Shown here: one piece after another, positions 27,491 through 36,340 of the stretch
Layout: the number at the start of each line of letters is the position of its first letter
Numbering within the stretch: position 1 is the stretch's first letter
NCBI GenBank assembly: GCA_902588255.1
Contig: CACIOK010000007.1
Coordinates: 1 to 43,181 of the forward strand
Reading direction: 5' to 3'
Origin: an uncultured Pelagibacteraceae bacterium
GTDB taxonomy: Bacteria > Pseudomonadota > Alphaproteobacteria > Pelagibacterales > Pelagibacteraceae
DNA length: 43,181 nt
Translations under genes and position numbers: made by a program
The notes under the pieces: generated by a model
What the model was told of the DNA's origin: nothing
The model's input: only the letters and a program-made list of their open reading frames with translations
Databases searched by the model: none

Positions 27491-28302
27491 ATTTTTGATA
27501 TTTCTTGTGATGATTTTATATATCCATTCATAGTTCCACAATCTAGATATTTACCTTTAAATGTATGTCCAATAAATAATTCGCCATCTCTTATTAAATT
27601 TCTTATAGCATCAGTAATATGAATTTCACCGCCTTTTCCTTTTTTTTGTTTATTTAACTTTGAAAAAATTTTTTTAGGCAAAATATATCTTCCAATAACA
27701 GCATTATTTGAAGGTGCTGTTTTTATACTGGGCTTTTCGATAACATCTTTAATATAAAAATTTTTTTTATCAATTAAAGACTTCTTAGAGTAAATACCCC
27801 ATCTGCTAATAGTTTTTTTACTCACTATCATCGAAGCCATTATTGAACATTTTTTTTTGTTATGTAAGGAAACCATGTCTTTTGAACAGTTTCTTTTTAT
27901 AATTAGATCATCTGGAAGCAACATTAAAAAGAATTTATCTTTAATGATGTTTTTTGCTTTTAATACAGCATCACCTGTGCCTTTTGGATTATTTTGATAA
28001 ACAAATCTAATCATATTTTTATATTTTAATATTTTTTTATATTCATTCTTTAGTCTTGAATCCTTTTTTTTTTTAATAATTTTTTGATAAAATTGATCAT
28101 TATTAAAGTATCTTTTAATTAATTCTTTTTTTTTCGAGATTATAAAGACAATTTCTTTTATACCAGCATCGATACACTCATCTAAAATATATTCAATTCC
28201 GGGCTTACCATTAATTAATAAAAGCTCTTTAGGAAATACACTCGTAATTGGTAAAAGTCTTGTCCCAAGTCCTGCTAATGGTATTATTGCTTGTCTAATC
28301 AT
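27487..28302 (-). CDS. galU: UTP-glucose-1-phosphate uridylyltransferase
   Basis: Makes UDP-glucose from UTP and glucose 1-phosphate. It has 271 residues. The nucleotide-binding start I-P-L-A-G-L-G-T-R-L-L-P is at about 7-18, followed by F-P-K-E-L-L near 23-28. N-P-K-G-T-G-D-A-V is near 104-112 and the G-K-Y-L-D-C-G-T end motif near 250-257. It is the first gene of the galU-ugd pair and is divergent from panC across 31 bases. Together they supply UDP-glucose and UDP-glucuronate for glycolipids or envelope sugars. Confidence 0.94.
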   Translation of the reverse strand: MIRQAIIPLAGLGTRLLPITSVFPKELLLINGKPGIEYILDECIDAGIKEIVFIISKKKELIKRYFNNDQFYQKIIKKKKDSRLKNEYKKILKYKNMIRFVYQNNPKGTGDAVLKAKNIIKDKFFLMLLPDDLIIKRNCSKDMVSLHNKKKCSIMASMIVSKKTISRWGIYSKKSLIDKKNFYIKDVIEKPSIKTAPSNNAVIGRYILPKKIFSKLNKQKKGKGGEIHITDAIRNLIRDGELFIGHTFKGKYLDCGTMNGYIKSSQEISKI

Positions 28303-28333
28303 TAATATGTATTAATTATGTCAATTACCACAA

Positions 28334-29143
28334 ATGATAATTTTTAAAAGCATTAATAAATTGAATAAAGAAGTTAATTTTAAGGCAAATGTAGGATTTG
28401 TTCCAACTATGGGTGCCCTTCACAAAGGCCATATTTCGTTGATTAAATCATCAAAGTTAAAGTGTAAAAAAACTCTTGTAAGTATTTTTATAAATCCTTC
28501 ACAATTCAATCAAATAAGCGATTTCAAAAAGTATCCTCGAAAATTAAATAGAGATATAGCGATTCTTAAAAAATTAAAAGTTGATTACTTATTGATACCC
28601 AAAAAAAATGACATTTATAAAAATAAAAAAAATATGAAGGTAAGTATAAGCAAAAAAGATAAGATTTTATGTGCAAAGTTTAGGCCTGGTCATTTTGAAG
28701 GTGTTCTAGCTGTAATTAAACAATTTTTAACACATATTAAAGCTAAATATATTTTTTTAGGTGAAAAAGATTATCAACAAATTCATCTTATAAAAAATGT
28801 TATTAAAAATAATTTTAATACAAAAATTATTATTTGCAAAACTATTCGATTAAAAAATCTATTAGCATATTCATCGAGAAATTTTTTACTCTCTAAAAAA
28901 GAGATCAATAAAGCCTCATATGTAGCAAAAACAACTAAAAAATTTTTCGCAATGTGTAAGAATAATTATAAAAATTTAAAGAAAATAAATAATTTAAAAA
29001 AAAAAATTGAATCTAAAGGAATAAAAATCGAATATTTAGAAGTAAGAAATAAAAAAAATTTATCGATAAATACAAATAAATCTAATTTTAAAATTTTTGT
29101 TTCTTTTTACTTAAATAATGTAAGGTTAATTGATAATTTTTAA
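28334..29143 (+). CDS. panC: Pantothenate synthetase (pantoate-beta-alanine ligase)
   Basis: ATP-dependent joining of pantoate and beta-alanine to make pantothenate (vitamin B5). It has 269 residues, slightly shorter than the usual 280. The nucleotidyltransferase HxGH-type motif is P-T-M-G-A-L-H30-K-G-H33. F-I-N-P-S-Q-F-N follows near 56-63, G-E-K-D-Y-Q-Q near 147-153, and Y-S-S-R-N near 179-183, all conserved ATP/substrate motifs. The lysine content is very high. panB is not adjacent. It ends exactly where mgtE ends on the other strand (stop codons abut). Confidence 0.93.
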   Translation: MIIFKSINKLNKEVNFKANVGFVPTMGALHKGHISLIKSSKLKCKKTLVSIFINPSQFNQISDFKKYPRKLNRDIAILKKLKVDYLLIPKKNDIYKNKKNMKVSISKKDKILCAKFRPGHFEGVLAVIKQFLTHIKAKYIFLGEKDYQQIHLIKNVIKNNFNTKIIICKTIRLKNLLAYSSRNFLLSKKEINKASYVAKTTKKFFAMCKNNYKNLKKINNLKKKIESKGIKIEYLEVRNKKNLSINTNKSNFKIFVSFYLNNVRLIDNF

Positions 29144-30523
29144 TCAACCATAAAAGAAGTATGCTCCTATACCCAAAAAAGATAAGAAACCAATAACATC
29201 TGTTATAGTCGTTACAAAAACGCTTGAGGCAATTGCAGGATCTATATTAAATTTTTTTAATGTTATAGGTACCAAAATACCAAACAACCCAGCAACTATC
29301 ATATTTAAAACCATTGAAATTGAAATGATGAGTGACAATTGAATATCTTGAAACCATAATTGAACAATAATGGCACTAATTATTGCAAATATAATTCCAT
29401 TTAAAATCCCAATAAAAAATTCTTTTAGTATATTTTGGTTAAAATTATTTTTTGTAAGTTCATTTGTTGCAATAGTTCTAATTGTTACTGCAAGTGTTTG
29501 CATGCCAGCATTTCCACCCATAGACGCTACAATTGGCATTAAGAAAGCTAAGGCAACCATTTGTTCAATTGTTGCTCCAAATATACTTATTACCCATGTT
29601 GCTAAAAATGCTGTAAATAAATTTAATAAAAGCCAATTAAATCTCCTTTTTGTTTTTTTTAAAACACCATCGGTTATTTCTTCATCACCAACACCAGCTA
29701 ATCTTAATGCGTCCTCTTCTGCTTCTTCTTTTAATACTGTCAAAACATCATCACTTGTGATCATTCCAACTAGTTTATTATTTTTATCAACTACACATGC
29801 GGAATTAAGGTTATAATTTTCAAACAAGTGACCAACCTCTTCTCTATCCATGTCTACTGGTATTGATAATTGACTTTCATTCATTATTGAAATCATTTTA
29901 GATTCTCTTGATGTTCTTAAAACTTTTGATGAAGGTACGGTACCAATAGGTTTAAACTCATTATCTACTATAAAAATTTCCAAAAACTCTTCAGGAAGAT
30001 CTTTGTTTTCTCTCAAATAATCAATTGTCTGACCTACAGACCAATTACTTGGTATTGCTGTAAATTGTCTTTGCATTATTCTAGCTGCTGAATCTTCTGG
30101 AAAACTCAAACTTTCCAATAATGCAAAACGATCTTTTGGTGGCAAAGAACTTAATATTGAATTTTTGTTTTTTTCCTCAATATTTTCAAGTATTTGAACT
30201 GAGTCATCAGAGTCTAGATTTTTTAGAATGGATACAATTGACTCAGATGATAAGTATTTTATTATTTCTTTCTGTATAGACTCATTTAATTCAACAAAAA
30301 CTTCAGGATCAATTTTAAAATTGTTTAATTTAATTAAATTTTCTCTATCACTTTCATTTAAATGTTCAATTATATCGGCAGCATCAGCTGGATGCATTTC
30401 TTTAAATGAATTATTGATAAATAAAGCGTCGTTATTAGTTATTTTGTCAGTAACTACTTTAATATATTCTTTATTGAACTCAAAATTGACTTTTTTGTCT
30501 TTTATTTTTTTAATTAAAGTCAT
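29144..30523 (-). CDS. mgtE: Magnesium transporter MgtE
   Basis: Mg2+ channel of the inner membrane, gated by intracellular Mg2+. It has 459 residues from ATG 30523. The open frame continues upstream to 30601 but that part overlaps lipB and lacks domain similarity. An N-terminal helical MgtE_N domain includes H-P-A-D-A-A-D-I-I near residue 45. A pair of CBS domains follows at about 150-285, then five membrane segments. The pore signature P-I-V-A-S-M-G-G-N-A-G and the conserved D-P-A-I-A-S-S-V-F-V-T-T-I-T-D near the end mark the channel part. Confidence 0.93.
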   Translation of the reverse strand: MTLIKKIKDKKVNFEFNKEYIKVVTDKITNNDALFINNSFKEMHPADAADIIEHLNESDRENLIKLNNFKIDPEVFVELNESIQKEIIKYLSSESIVSILKNLDSDDSVQILENIEEKNKNSILSSLPPKDRFALLESLSFPEDSAARIMQRQFTAIPSNWSVGQTIDYLRENKDLPEEFLEIFIVDNEFKPIGTVPSSKVLRTSRESKMISIMNESQLSIPVDMDREEVGHLFENYNLNSACVVDKNNKLVGMITSDDVLTVLKEEAEEDALRLAGVGDEEITDGVLKKTKRRFNWLLLNLFTAFLATWVISIFGATIEQMVALAFLMPIVASMGGNAGMQTLAVTIRTIATNELTKNNFNQNILKEFFIGILNGIIFAIISAIIVQLWFQDIQLSLIISISMVLNMIVAGLFGILVPITLKKFNIDPAIASSVFVTTITDVIGFLSFLGIGAYFFYG

Positions 30524-30567
30524 AAATTTACCTATAATTTTATTAGGCACTATTAATACAAAATTCG

Positions 30568-30573
30568 TATAAT
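30568..30573 (+). promoter_or_regulatory. Candidate -10 element for lipB
   Basis: TATAAT, a perfect -10 consensus, lies 11 bases before the lipB ATG at 30585 in the 61-base divergent gap between mgtE and lipB. No good -35 is found at 16-18 bases upstream (best is TTAGGC at 19 bases). A transcript from here would have a leader of only about five bases. Confidence 0.4.
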
Positions 30574-30584
30574 ACAATTCTTTA

Positions 30585-31205
30585 ATGAAGATAGAGATCA
30601 AAAAAACTGAAAAACCAGTGGATTATGAAGAAGCAATAAGATTTCTTGAGGAAAGAGTTGATAAAATTCATAAAAAAGAAGAAAAAGAATTAATTTGGAT
30701 ATTAAAACATCGATCAATTTATACAGCTGGTACTAGTTATAGAGAAAGTGAAGTTTTAGATAAATCAGTAAAGTTATGTATAACTAATAGAGGAGGAAAA
30801 ATCACATATCATGGACCAGGCCAATTAATTTGCTATTTTGTAATAAATTTAAATAAAAGAAAAAAAGATATTAGAAATTTTATAAATACTATTGAAAATA
30901 CTATAATTGATGTTCTTAAAGAATATCAAATAAAAGCTTTTGCAGATAGAAAAAATATTGGTATTTGGGTTAAAAATAAGAAAAAAAATAAAAAATTAGG
31001 TGCGATCGGTATAAGAATTAAGAAATGGATTGCTTATCATGGTTTTTCAATAAATATAAATACTAACCTTGATAAATATAAAAAAATAATTCCTTGTGGG
31101 TTAAAAAATTCAAACGTAACAAATCTATATACGATTAAAAAACAAAGTTACAATAATTTAGATAGAAAGATAGTTAAAGAATTAATTAAAAATTTGAAAA
31201 TTTAA
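30585..31205 (+). CDS. lipB: Octanoyl-[acyl-carrier-protein]:protein octanoyltransferase
   Basis: Moves octanoyl groups from acyl carrier protein to the lipoyl domains of 2-oxoacid dehydrogenases and of GcvH, the first step of lipoate attachment. It has 206 residues. [12 protein letters not shown] at about 69-80 is the family signature. The catalytic lysine is Lys137 in K-K-L-G-A-I-G and the acyl-thioester cysteine is Cys171 in I-P-C-G-L. Its end overlaps the convergent pseudouridine synthase gene by 20 bases. lipA is not adjacent. Confidence 0.94.
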   Translation: MKIEIKKTEKPVDYEEAIRFLEERVDKIHKKEEKELIWILKHRSIYTAGTSYRESEVLDKSVKLCITNRGGKITYHGPGQLICYFVINLNKRKKDIRNFINTIENTIIDVLKEYQIKAFADRKNIGIWVKNKKKNKKLGAIGIRIKKWIAYHGFSININTNLDKYKKIIPCGLKNSNVTNLYTIKKQSYNNLDRKIVKELIKNLKI

Positions 31206-32100
31206 GTTTTTTCGAATCTAATAACTTTTTAAAGTAATCAGGTAATATAGCAGAGTATGTAAACTTTTTATCTTTAATCATAAATTTAATTTGAAATGCA
31301 TGAAGCATTAAATTTTTATTTAAACCTTTATTGTATTTATCAAAACTATATTTTTTATCACCATAAATAGGATGACCAATTTCATACAACTGTTTTCTAA
31401 GTTGATGCTTACGACCAGTTATTGGTTTCATTTGGAGAAGAGAACAATTGGAATTCTTATCAAGGACTTTGTAAATAGTTCTTGCATTTTCTTTGATGGG
31501 TTTATTATTTTCATATCTAATTAGTTGAGAATTCCATTCCCCTGAATTTATTGCAATCTCACCATGACAAACGCAAATATATATTTTATGTACCTTTCTA
31601 AGTCTAAACAAAGATGTTAGAAGTTGTGCAGTTTCTCTATTCTTTGCAATTAAAAAAACACCCGAAGTATCTTTGTCAAGTCTGTGAACAGAGTATGGCT
31701 TTGTATCTTTAAAAAAATTGCTTTTTGAAAAAATATCTATTAAATTTTTTTTTGACTTAGTTCCACCTTGAACTGCAATTCCTGATTTTTTATTTATTAC
31801 TATAAAATCCTCATTATTATCAATTATTAAATCTTCATTTGATTTAATAATAGATTTTGTAGGTTCAAATTTTGCTTTATTCTCCTTTTCTGCAATTTTA
31901 AAATCAAAGTTAAAAAAAATAATTGTTTCGTCTGTTTTGAGTTTATATGAGCTTTTAATTTTTTTATTGTTAATCTTAATTTTTCCGTTTCTTAAATTTT
32001 TTTCAATAAAACCTTGTGGTAAATTTCCAAATTTTTTTCTAATCCAGCGATCGACACGCATATTATTAAACGCTTCATCAACACTGAAGTATTTTTTCAT
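31186..32100 (-). CDS. rluC: RluA-family 23S rRNA pseudouridine synthase (RluC-like)
   Basis: Isomerises specific uridines of 23S rRNA to pseudouridine. It has 304 residues with an N-terminal S4 RNA-binding domain (about 14-62; M-R-V-D-R-W-I-R). The catalytic domain has H-R-L-D142-K-D-T-S-G, the family catalytic aspartate motif, and G-R-K-H-Q-L-R near residue 228-234. Similarity to RluC is by overall layout; which uridines are modified cannot be read from sequence. It starts 20 bases after rplQ ends and may be transcribed with the alpha operon. Confidence 0.88.
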   Translation of the reverse strand: MKKYFSVDEAFNNMRVDRWIRKKFGNLPQGFIEKNLRNGKIKINNKKIKSSYKLKTDETIIFFNFDFKIAEKENKAKFEPTKSIIKSNEDLIIDNNEDFIVINKKSGIAVQGGTKSKKNLIDIFSKSNFFKDTKPYSVHRLDKDTSGVFLIAKNRETAQLLTSLFRLRKVHKIYICVCHGEIAINSGEWNSQLIRYENNKPIKENARTIYKVLDKNSNCSLLQMKPITGRKHQLRKQLYEIGHPIYGDKKYSFDKYNKGLNKNLMLHAFQIKFMIKDKKFTYSAILPDYFKKLLDSKKLKFSNF

Positions 32101-32120
32101 GATTTTATATTATTGCAAAA

Positions 32121-32558
32121 TTATGCTGAAGCTAATTTTTTTTCTTCTTTTTGATCTTTTTTATCAATTTTTTTTTTAACATCTACTTTCTTAGCTTCTT
32201 TATCTCTATCAACAAACTCTATAATTGCCATTGGTGAATTATCTCCATATCTAAAACCAGCTTTTACAATTCTAGTGTAACCACCATTTCTCTTTTCATA
32301 TCTTTTTGAAAGTGTTTTTTTAACTTTATTTGTCGACTTAATATTCTGCAATTTCTGCATTAACAATTTAGTGGTTTGTAATGTTTCTTTTTTCCCTAAA
32401 GTAATTATTTTGTCAGCTTGTGGTTTCAAAAATTTAGCTTTTGGTAATGTTGTGGTAATTTGCTCATACTTAATTAAAGAATTTAACATATTCTTTAAAA
32501 GTGCTTTTCTATGTTCCGATGTTCTATTGAGCTTTTTATTTGCAAAACCGTGTCTCAT
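32121..32558 (-). CDS. rplQ: 50S ribosomal protein L17
   Basis: Large-subunit protein near the peptide exit region. The start at ATG 32558 yields M-R-H-G-F-A-N-K-K-L, the L17 signature; the open frame upstream lies in rpoA and is not used. It has 145 residues, with the core ending about residue 120 and then a Lys/Glu/Asp-rich tail of about 20 residues. rpoA-rplQ is the standard order at the end of the alpha operon. Confidence 0.95.
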   Translation of the reverse strand: MRHGFANKKLNRTSEHRKALLKNMLNSLIKYEQITTTLPKAKFLKPQADKIITLGKKETLQTTKLLMQKLQNIKSTNKVKKTLSKRYEKRNGGYTRIVKAGFRYGDNSPMAIIEFVDRDKEAKKVDVKKKIDKKDQKEEKKLASA

Positions 32559-32563
32559 ATAAA

Positions 32564-33592
32564 TTATATAGCCTCTTCTAGTTTTTTGGACATTTCCGCA
32601 ATATTGTCTGGTGGCCAATTTGGTATTTCCATACCCAAATATAATGACATTCCGTTTAAAACCTCTTTTATTTCATTTAGTGATTTTCTACCAAAGTTTG
32701 GTGTTCTTAACATTTCACCTTCAGATTTTTGAACTAAATCACCGATGTAAATTATATTATCATTTTTTAAACAATTCATTGATCTAACTGATAGTTCTAA
32801 TTCGTCAACTTTTCTTAATAAATTTTTATTAAATTCAGGTTCAGAAGGTTTTTCACGAACAATAACTTCTTGTGGTTCATCAAAGTTAACAAACATATTC
32901 AATTGATCTTGAAATATTTTTGCAGAATAAGCTACAGCATCTTCTGCTGAGATAGATCCATTAGTTTTTACCTCCATGATAAGTTTATCATAATCTAAAG
33001 CTTTGCCTTCTCTTGCAGTGCTTACAGAATATGAAACTTTTTTAACTGGACTAAATAGAGAATCTATTGGTATTAATCCTAAAGGTGGTTCATCTGGCTT
33101 ATTCATTGAAGCAGGAACGTATCCTTTGCCAGTTTCAACGGTCATTTCCATATGAAAATTTGTATTTTCATCTAAGTTACAAATTACAAGTTCTGGATTT
33201 AAAATTTCAATGTCAGCTACTGGTGCTATATTTGATGCCTTTATTTCACCTGGTCCTTTAGCATCTAAAACTAATTTTTTTACACCTTCAAATGAACTCT
33301 TAAGTGCTAAAGATTTAACATTTAAAACTATATCTGTAACATCTTCTCTAATTCCTTTAATTGAAGTAAATTCATGAAGAACTCCATCAATTTGTACTGA
33401 AGTAACAGCGGCACCTCTAATTGAAGAAAGTAAAATCCTTCTTAAAGAATTTCCTAATGTTAAACCATATCCCTTCTCCAAAGGTTCAGCTGTAATTTTT
33501 GCAAAAGTTTTATCATCACTAAGTTGAACGTCCAGCTTTGCTGGTCTAATTAACGATTTCCAATTTTTTATATTAACATCTGTAGTTTCCAT
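32564..33592 (-). CDS. rpoA: DNA-directed RNA polymerase subunit alpha
   Basis: Assembly platform of RNA polymerase and contact for UP elements and activators. It has 342 residues. The N-terminal domain contains [17 protein letters not shown] near 41-57 for dimer formation. The C-terminal domain (about 255-335) keeps [10 protein letters not shown] and the helix-hairpin-helix-like [10 protein letters not shown]. The gene is preceded by a good Shine-Dalgarno sequence (AAGGAGA) ahead of ATG 33592 and follows rpsK directly. Confidence 0.97.
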   Translation of the reverse strand: METTDVNIKNWKSLIRPAKLDVQLSDDKTFAKITAEPLEKGYGLTLGNSLRRILLSSIRGAAVTSVQIDGVLHEFTSIKGIREDVTDIVLNVKSLALKSSFEGVKKLVLDAKGPGEIKASNIAPVADIEILNPELVICNLDENTNFHMEMTVETGKGYVPASMNKPDEPPLGLIPIDSLFSPVKKVSYSVSTAREGKALDYDKLIMEVKTNGSISAEDAVAYSAKIFQDQLNMFVNFDEPQEVIVREKPSEPEFNKNLLRKVDELELSVRSMNCLKNDNIIYIGDLVQKSEGEMLRTPNFGRKSLNEIKEVLNGMSLYLGMEIPNWPPDNIAEMSKKLEEAI

Positions 33593-34042
33593 TTATACTC
33601 TCCTTTTTTTTGGCGGCCTAGTCCCATTATGCGGCATTGGCGTTGTATCTTTAATTGAAATAATTTTAAATCCTCTAGCTTGTAAAGCTCTTAAAGCAGT
33701 TTCTCTACCTGATCCAGGGCCTTTAACTTCTACGGATAAAACTTTCATTCCATATTCTAGGGCTTTAGAAGCAGCTGCATCTGCAGCAACTTGTGCTGCA
33801 TATGGAGTGGATTTTCTAGATCCTTTAAAACCTTTTTGTCCTGCTGAAGCCCATGATACGACATTACCACTTGTATCAGCTATAGATATGATTGTGTTAT
33901 TAAATGTAGACTGAACATAAGCTATACCATTCAATATATTTTTTTTAACTTTTTTTTTTTTAGAATAAGAACTTTTTTTAATTGCACTAACTTTTTTTTC
34001 TTGATCCTTATCTTTAGTAGTTTTTTTTTCTTCTTTTGACAT
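33593..34042 (-). CDS. rpsK: 30S ribosomal protein S11
   Basis: Small-subunit platform protein that lines the mRNA exit (E-site) region. It has 149 residues against about 129 for the usual protein; the extra part is an N-terminal Lys/Glu/Asp-rich extension of about 20-30 residues. The core begins near [16 protein letters not shown]. The C-terminus [15 protein letters not shown] is the family end. The K-K-K-K stretch is coded by an unbroken run of 12 A residues at 33950-33961. Confidence 0.95.
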   Translation of the reverse strand: MSKEEKKTTKDKDQEKKVSAIKKSSYSKKKKVKKNILNGIAYVQSTFNNTIISIADTSGNVVSWASAGQKGFKGSRKSTPYAAQVAADAAASKALEYGMKVLSVEVKGPGSGRETALRALQARGFKIISIKDTTPMPHNGTRPPKKRRV

Positions 34043-34044
34043 AA

Positions 34045-34428
34045 TTATTTTTTAAGTGGTGTTAATTTTTTCCCGGCAATTGCTATAGCTTTACCCTTTC
34101 TTGTTCTTGCATTACATCTCGTTCTTTGTCCTCTGACAGGTAATTTTTTTCGATGTCTTGAGCCTCTATAAGACGCAAGATCCATCAATCTTTTAATATT
34201 TAAAGAATATTCTCTTCTTAAATCACCTTCGACTTTAAAATTTTTATCAATGTACTCTCTTATCTTAAGAATTTGATCATCAGTTAATTCATTTACTCTT
34301 TTGGATTTAGGAATTTCTAAATCAGCACAAATTTGTTGAGAAAATTTATCTCCTATACCATAAATATATGTAAGACCAATTTGAACAAGTTTATTTTGTG
34401 GTATGTTTACACCTGCAATACGAGCCAT
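34045..34428 (-). CDS. rpsM: 30S ribosomal protein S13
   Basis: Small-subunit head protein that contacts tRNA and the 50S subunit. It has 127 residues. The start [10 protein letters not shown] and the end with [15 protein letters not shown] are family signatures. A 56-base gap with a good promoter candidate separates it from adk, so it probably leads its own alpha-operon transcript (rpsM-rpsK-rpoA-rplQ) as well as receiving read-through from the spc operon. Confidence 0.96.
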   Translation of the reverse strand: MARIAGVNIPQNKLVQIGLTYIYGIGDKFSQQICADLEIPKSKRVNELTDDQILKIREYIDKNFKVEGDLRREYSLNIKRLMDLASYRGSRHRKKLPVRGQRTRCNARTRKGKAIAIAGKKLTPLKK

Positions 34429-34452
34429 ATTATCTGAGAATAAATTTAGCCT

Positions 34453-34480
34453 TTTATATAAGAAGTTGTTTTAAAGTCAA
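34453..34480 (-). promoter_or_regulatory. Promoter upstream of rpsM (alpha operon)
   Basis: On the minus strand TTGACT (34480-34475) and TATAAA (34458-34453) are separated by 16 bases, close to sigma-70 consensus at both elements. The -10 ends 24 bases before the rpsM ATG, giving a leader of under 20 bases. It lies in the widest gap of the ribosomal block and is the best promoter-like sequence I found in the window. Confidence 0.6.
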
Positions 34481-34484
34481 TGTC

Positions 34485-35045
34485 TTAAACATTAAGAATA
34501 AGCCCTATTTTACTGGTAATTTCATCAATTCCAAGACTTCCATCTACTTCATGAAAACCTTCATGTGAAGAATAAAAATCTAATAGAGGTTTTGTTTCTT
34601 TCATATAAATATCATATCTTGTCAAAATAGTATTGGCATCATCATCTGATCTTTTTTCTAAAATTTTTCTTTTTTCAATTCTTTTTAGGATTGCATCTTT
34701 GTTTACATTAAGAAAAAAAATATAGTCTATTTTTTTATTAGATTTACTCAATAAGCTCTCTAAATTTTTAGCTTGATTTAAAGTTCTTGGATAACCGTCA
34801 AAAATTAATTTTTTTTTTTTTGAATCAAATATTATATTTTCAAGAAGCTTATTTACTATTTCATCAGAAACAAATTTTCCATGTTCCATATTGTTTAAAA
34901 TTTTTTTACCAATCTCTGTATCTCTTTTAATTTCATCTCTTAACATCTCTCCAGTTGAAACTTGAAAACTATTTAATTTTTGTACTAAAATTTTAGCTTG
35001 GGTTCCTTTGCCAGCACCAGGAGGACCAAAGATAATTATGTTCAC
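34485..35045 (-). CDS. adk: Adenylate kinase (short-LID form)
   Basis: Balances AMP, ADP and ATP. It has 186 residues. The P-loop is G7-P-P-G-A-G-K13-G-T, the AMP-binding part includes S-T-G-E-M-L-R near 30-36, and F-D-G-Y-P-R-T is near 82-88. The LID region is short (about 127-137) and has no zinc-binding cysteines, as in other short alphaproteobacterial enzymes. The lysine stretch just before L-I-F-D-G-Y is coded by a 13-base A run (34809-34821). It follows secY by three bases, the standard spc-operon order. Confidence 0.95.
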   Translation of the reverse strand: MNIIIFGPPGAGKGTQAKILVQKLNSFQVSTGEMLRDEIKRDTEIGKKILNNMEHGKFVSDEIVNKLLENIIFDSKKKKLIFDGYPRTLNQAKNLESLLSKSNKKIDYIFFLNVNKDAILKRIEKRKILEKRSDDDANTILTRYDIYMKETKPLLDFYSSHEGFHEVDGSLGIDEITSKIGLILNV

Positions 35046-35048
35046 TTC

Positions 35049-36329
35049 TTATTTACCAAATTTTGTTTTTTTAATTAATTGCTCATATTGAGAGCTCATT
35101 AATCTTGTTTGAATTTGCGTGACAGTGTCAATTGCTACAACTACAACAATAAGTATTGATGTACCACCTAAGTAAAAAGGTATTGGATAATTAGCAATTA
35201 AAAATTCCGGCATTAAACATACTAAAGTTAAATACAATGCTCCCATAGTTGTCAACTTAGTCAAGATATCATCTATATAATAAGCTGTACTTTCACCAGG
35301 TCTAATACCTGGTATAAATCCACCGTGCTTTCTTAAATTTTCGGCTGTTTCATTAGGATTAAAGGTTATTGATGTATAGAAAAAAGTAAAAAAAATTATC
35401 CCAGATGCATATAAAAGCATATAAAGAGGCTGACCCTGTGTAAAAAATGATGATATATTTAAAAAAGTTTCATTTTCACTAAAATTAAAATTAGAAAAAG
35501 TAACTGGAAGTAACAATAAGGCTGAAGCAAAGATTGCAGGTATCACACCAGCTTGATTAATTTTTAAAGGAAGATGAGATGACTCACCACCATACATTTT
35601 ATTACCCATTTGTCTTTTCGGATAATTTATTAAAATTTTCCTTAGTGCTCTTTCCATAAAAACTATAAACATTATTGTTGCAACTAATAATACAAATATA
35701 AATATTATCATTAAAGTTGAGATTGCTCCGGTTCTTCCAAGTTCAAAAGTTGTAACAAGAGCTCTTGGAATTTCAGCCACGATTCCAGAAAATATTATTA
35801 ATGAAATACCATTTCCTATACCTCTTTGTGTGATTTGTTCACCTAGCCACATTAAAAAAATTGTTCCTGCTACTATAGTAGTAACTGTAGAAATTTTAAA
35901 AAACAAACCTGGATTTATCACAAGATTAGCAGAGGACTCTAAACCAACAGATAATCCATAGCCTTGTATAACAGCAAGCAAAACTGTTCCATATCTAGTT
36001 ATTTGAGTAATTTTTTTTCTTCCTATTTCTCCTTGGCTTTTTAAATTTTTAAAATAATCAGAAACACCTGTTAATAACTGTACAATTATAGATGAAGAAA
36101 TATAAGGCATTATACCTAAAGCAAAAATAGCCATACGACTTATAGCTCCACCTGCAAAAACATTAAACATGCCCAGTAAGCCTTTTTGGTTACCTTCCAT
36201 TAATATTTGTAATTGATCAGGATTAATTCCAGGTAAAGGAATAAATGTTCCCAATCTATAAATTGATAAAATAAAAATAGTAAATATTATTCTATTTTTA
36301 AGGTCATTTGATTGTGGATTTGCACTCAT
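35049..36329 (-). CDS. secY: Protein translocase channel subunit SecY
   Basis: Central pore of the Sec translocon in the inner membrane. It has 426 residues and about ten membrane segments. R-L-G-T-F-I-P-L-P-G-I-N-P near the N-terminus, the plug-adjacent G-G-A-I-S-R-M-A-I-F-A-L-G-I-M-P-Y-I-S-S segment, and the Q-R-G-I-G-N-G-I-S-L motif are visible. It lies between rplO and adk as in most proteobacteria. All hydrophobic blocks are continuous, with no break. Confidence 0.96.
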   Translation of the reverse strand: MSANPQSNDLKNRIIFTIFILSIYRLGTFIPLPGINPDQLQILMEGNQKGLLGMFNVFAGGAISRMAIFALGIMPYISSSIIVQLLTGVSDYFKNLKSQGEIGRKKITQITRYGTVLLAVIQGYGLSVGLESSANLVINPGLFFKISTVTTIVAGTIFLMWLGEQITQRGIGNGISLIIFSGIVAEIPRALVTTFELGRTGAISTLMIIFIFVLLVATIMFIVFMERALRKILINYPKRQMGNKMYGGESSHLPLKINQAGVIPAIFASALLLLPVTFSNFNFSENETFLNISSFFTQGQPLYMLLYASGIIFFTFFYTSITFNPNETAENLRKHGGFIPGIRPGESTAYYIDDILTKLTTMGALYLTLVCLMPEFLIANYPIPFYLGGTSILIVVVVAIDTVTQIQTRLMSSQYEQLIKKTKFGK

Positions 36330-36340
36330 AAACTTTTAGG

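Noticed and set aside
28319-28324. TTGACA (minus strand) upstream of galU as a -35 element
   Set aside because: It lies only 16 bases before the galU ATG, so a -10 at normal spacing would fall on the start codon; no usable -10 is present.
29370-29816. 148-codon plus-strand open frame inside mgtE
   Set aside because: Antisense to conserved CBS and membrane segments of mgtE; its hydrophobic look mirrors the complementary codons.
30524-30601. 26-residue N-terminal extension of MgtE
   Set aside because: It overlaps the lipB start and its promoter region, and family members begin near the ATG at 30523.
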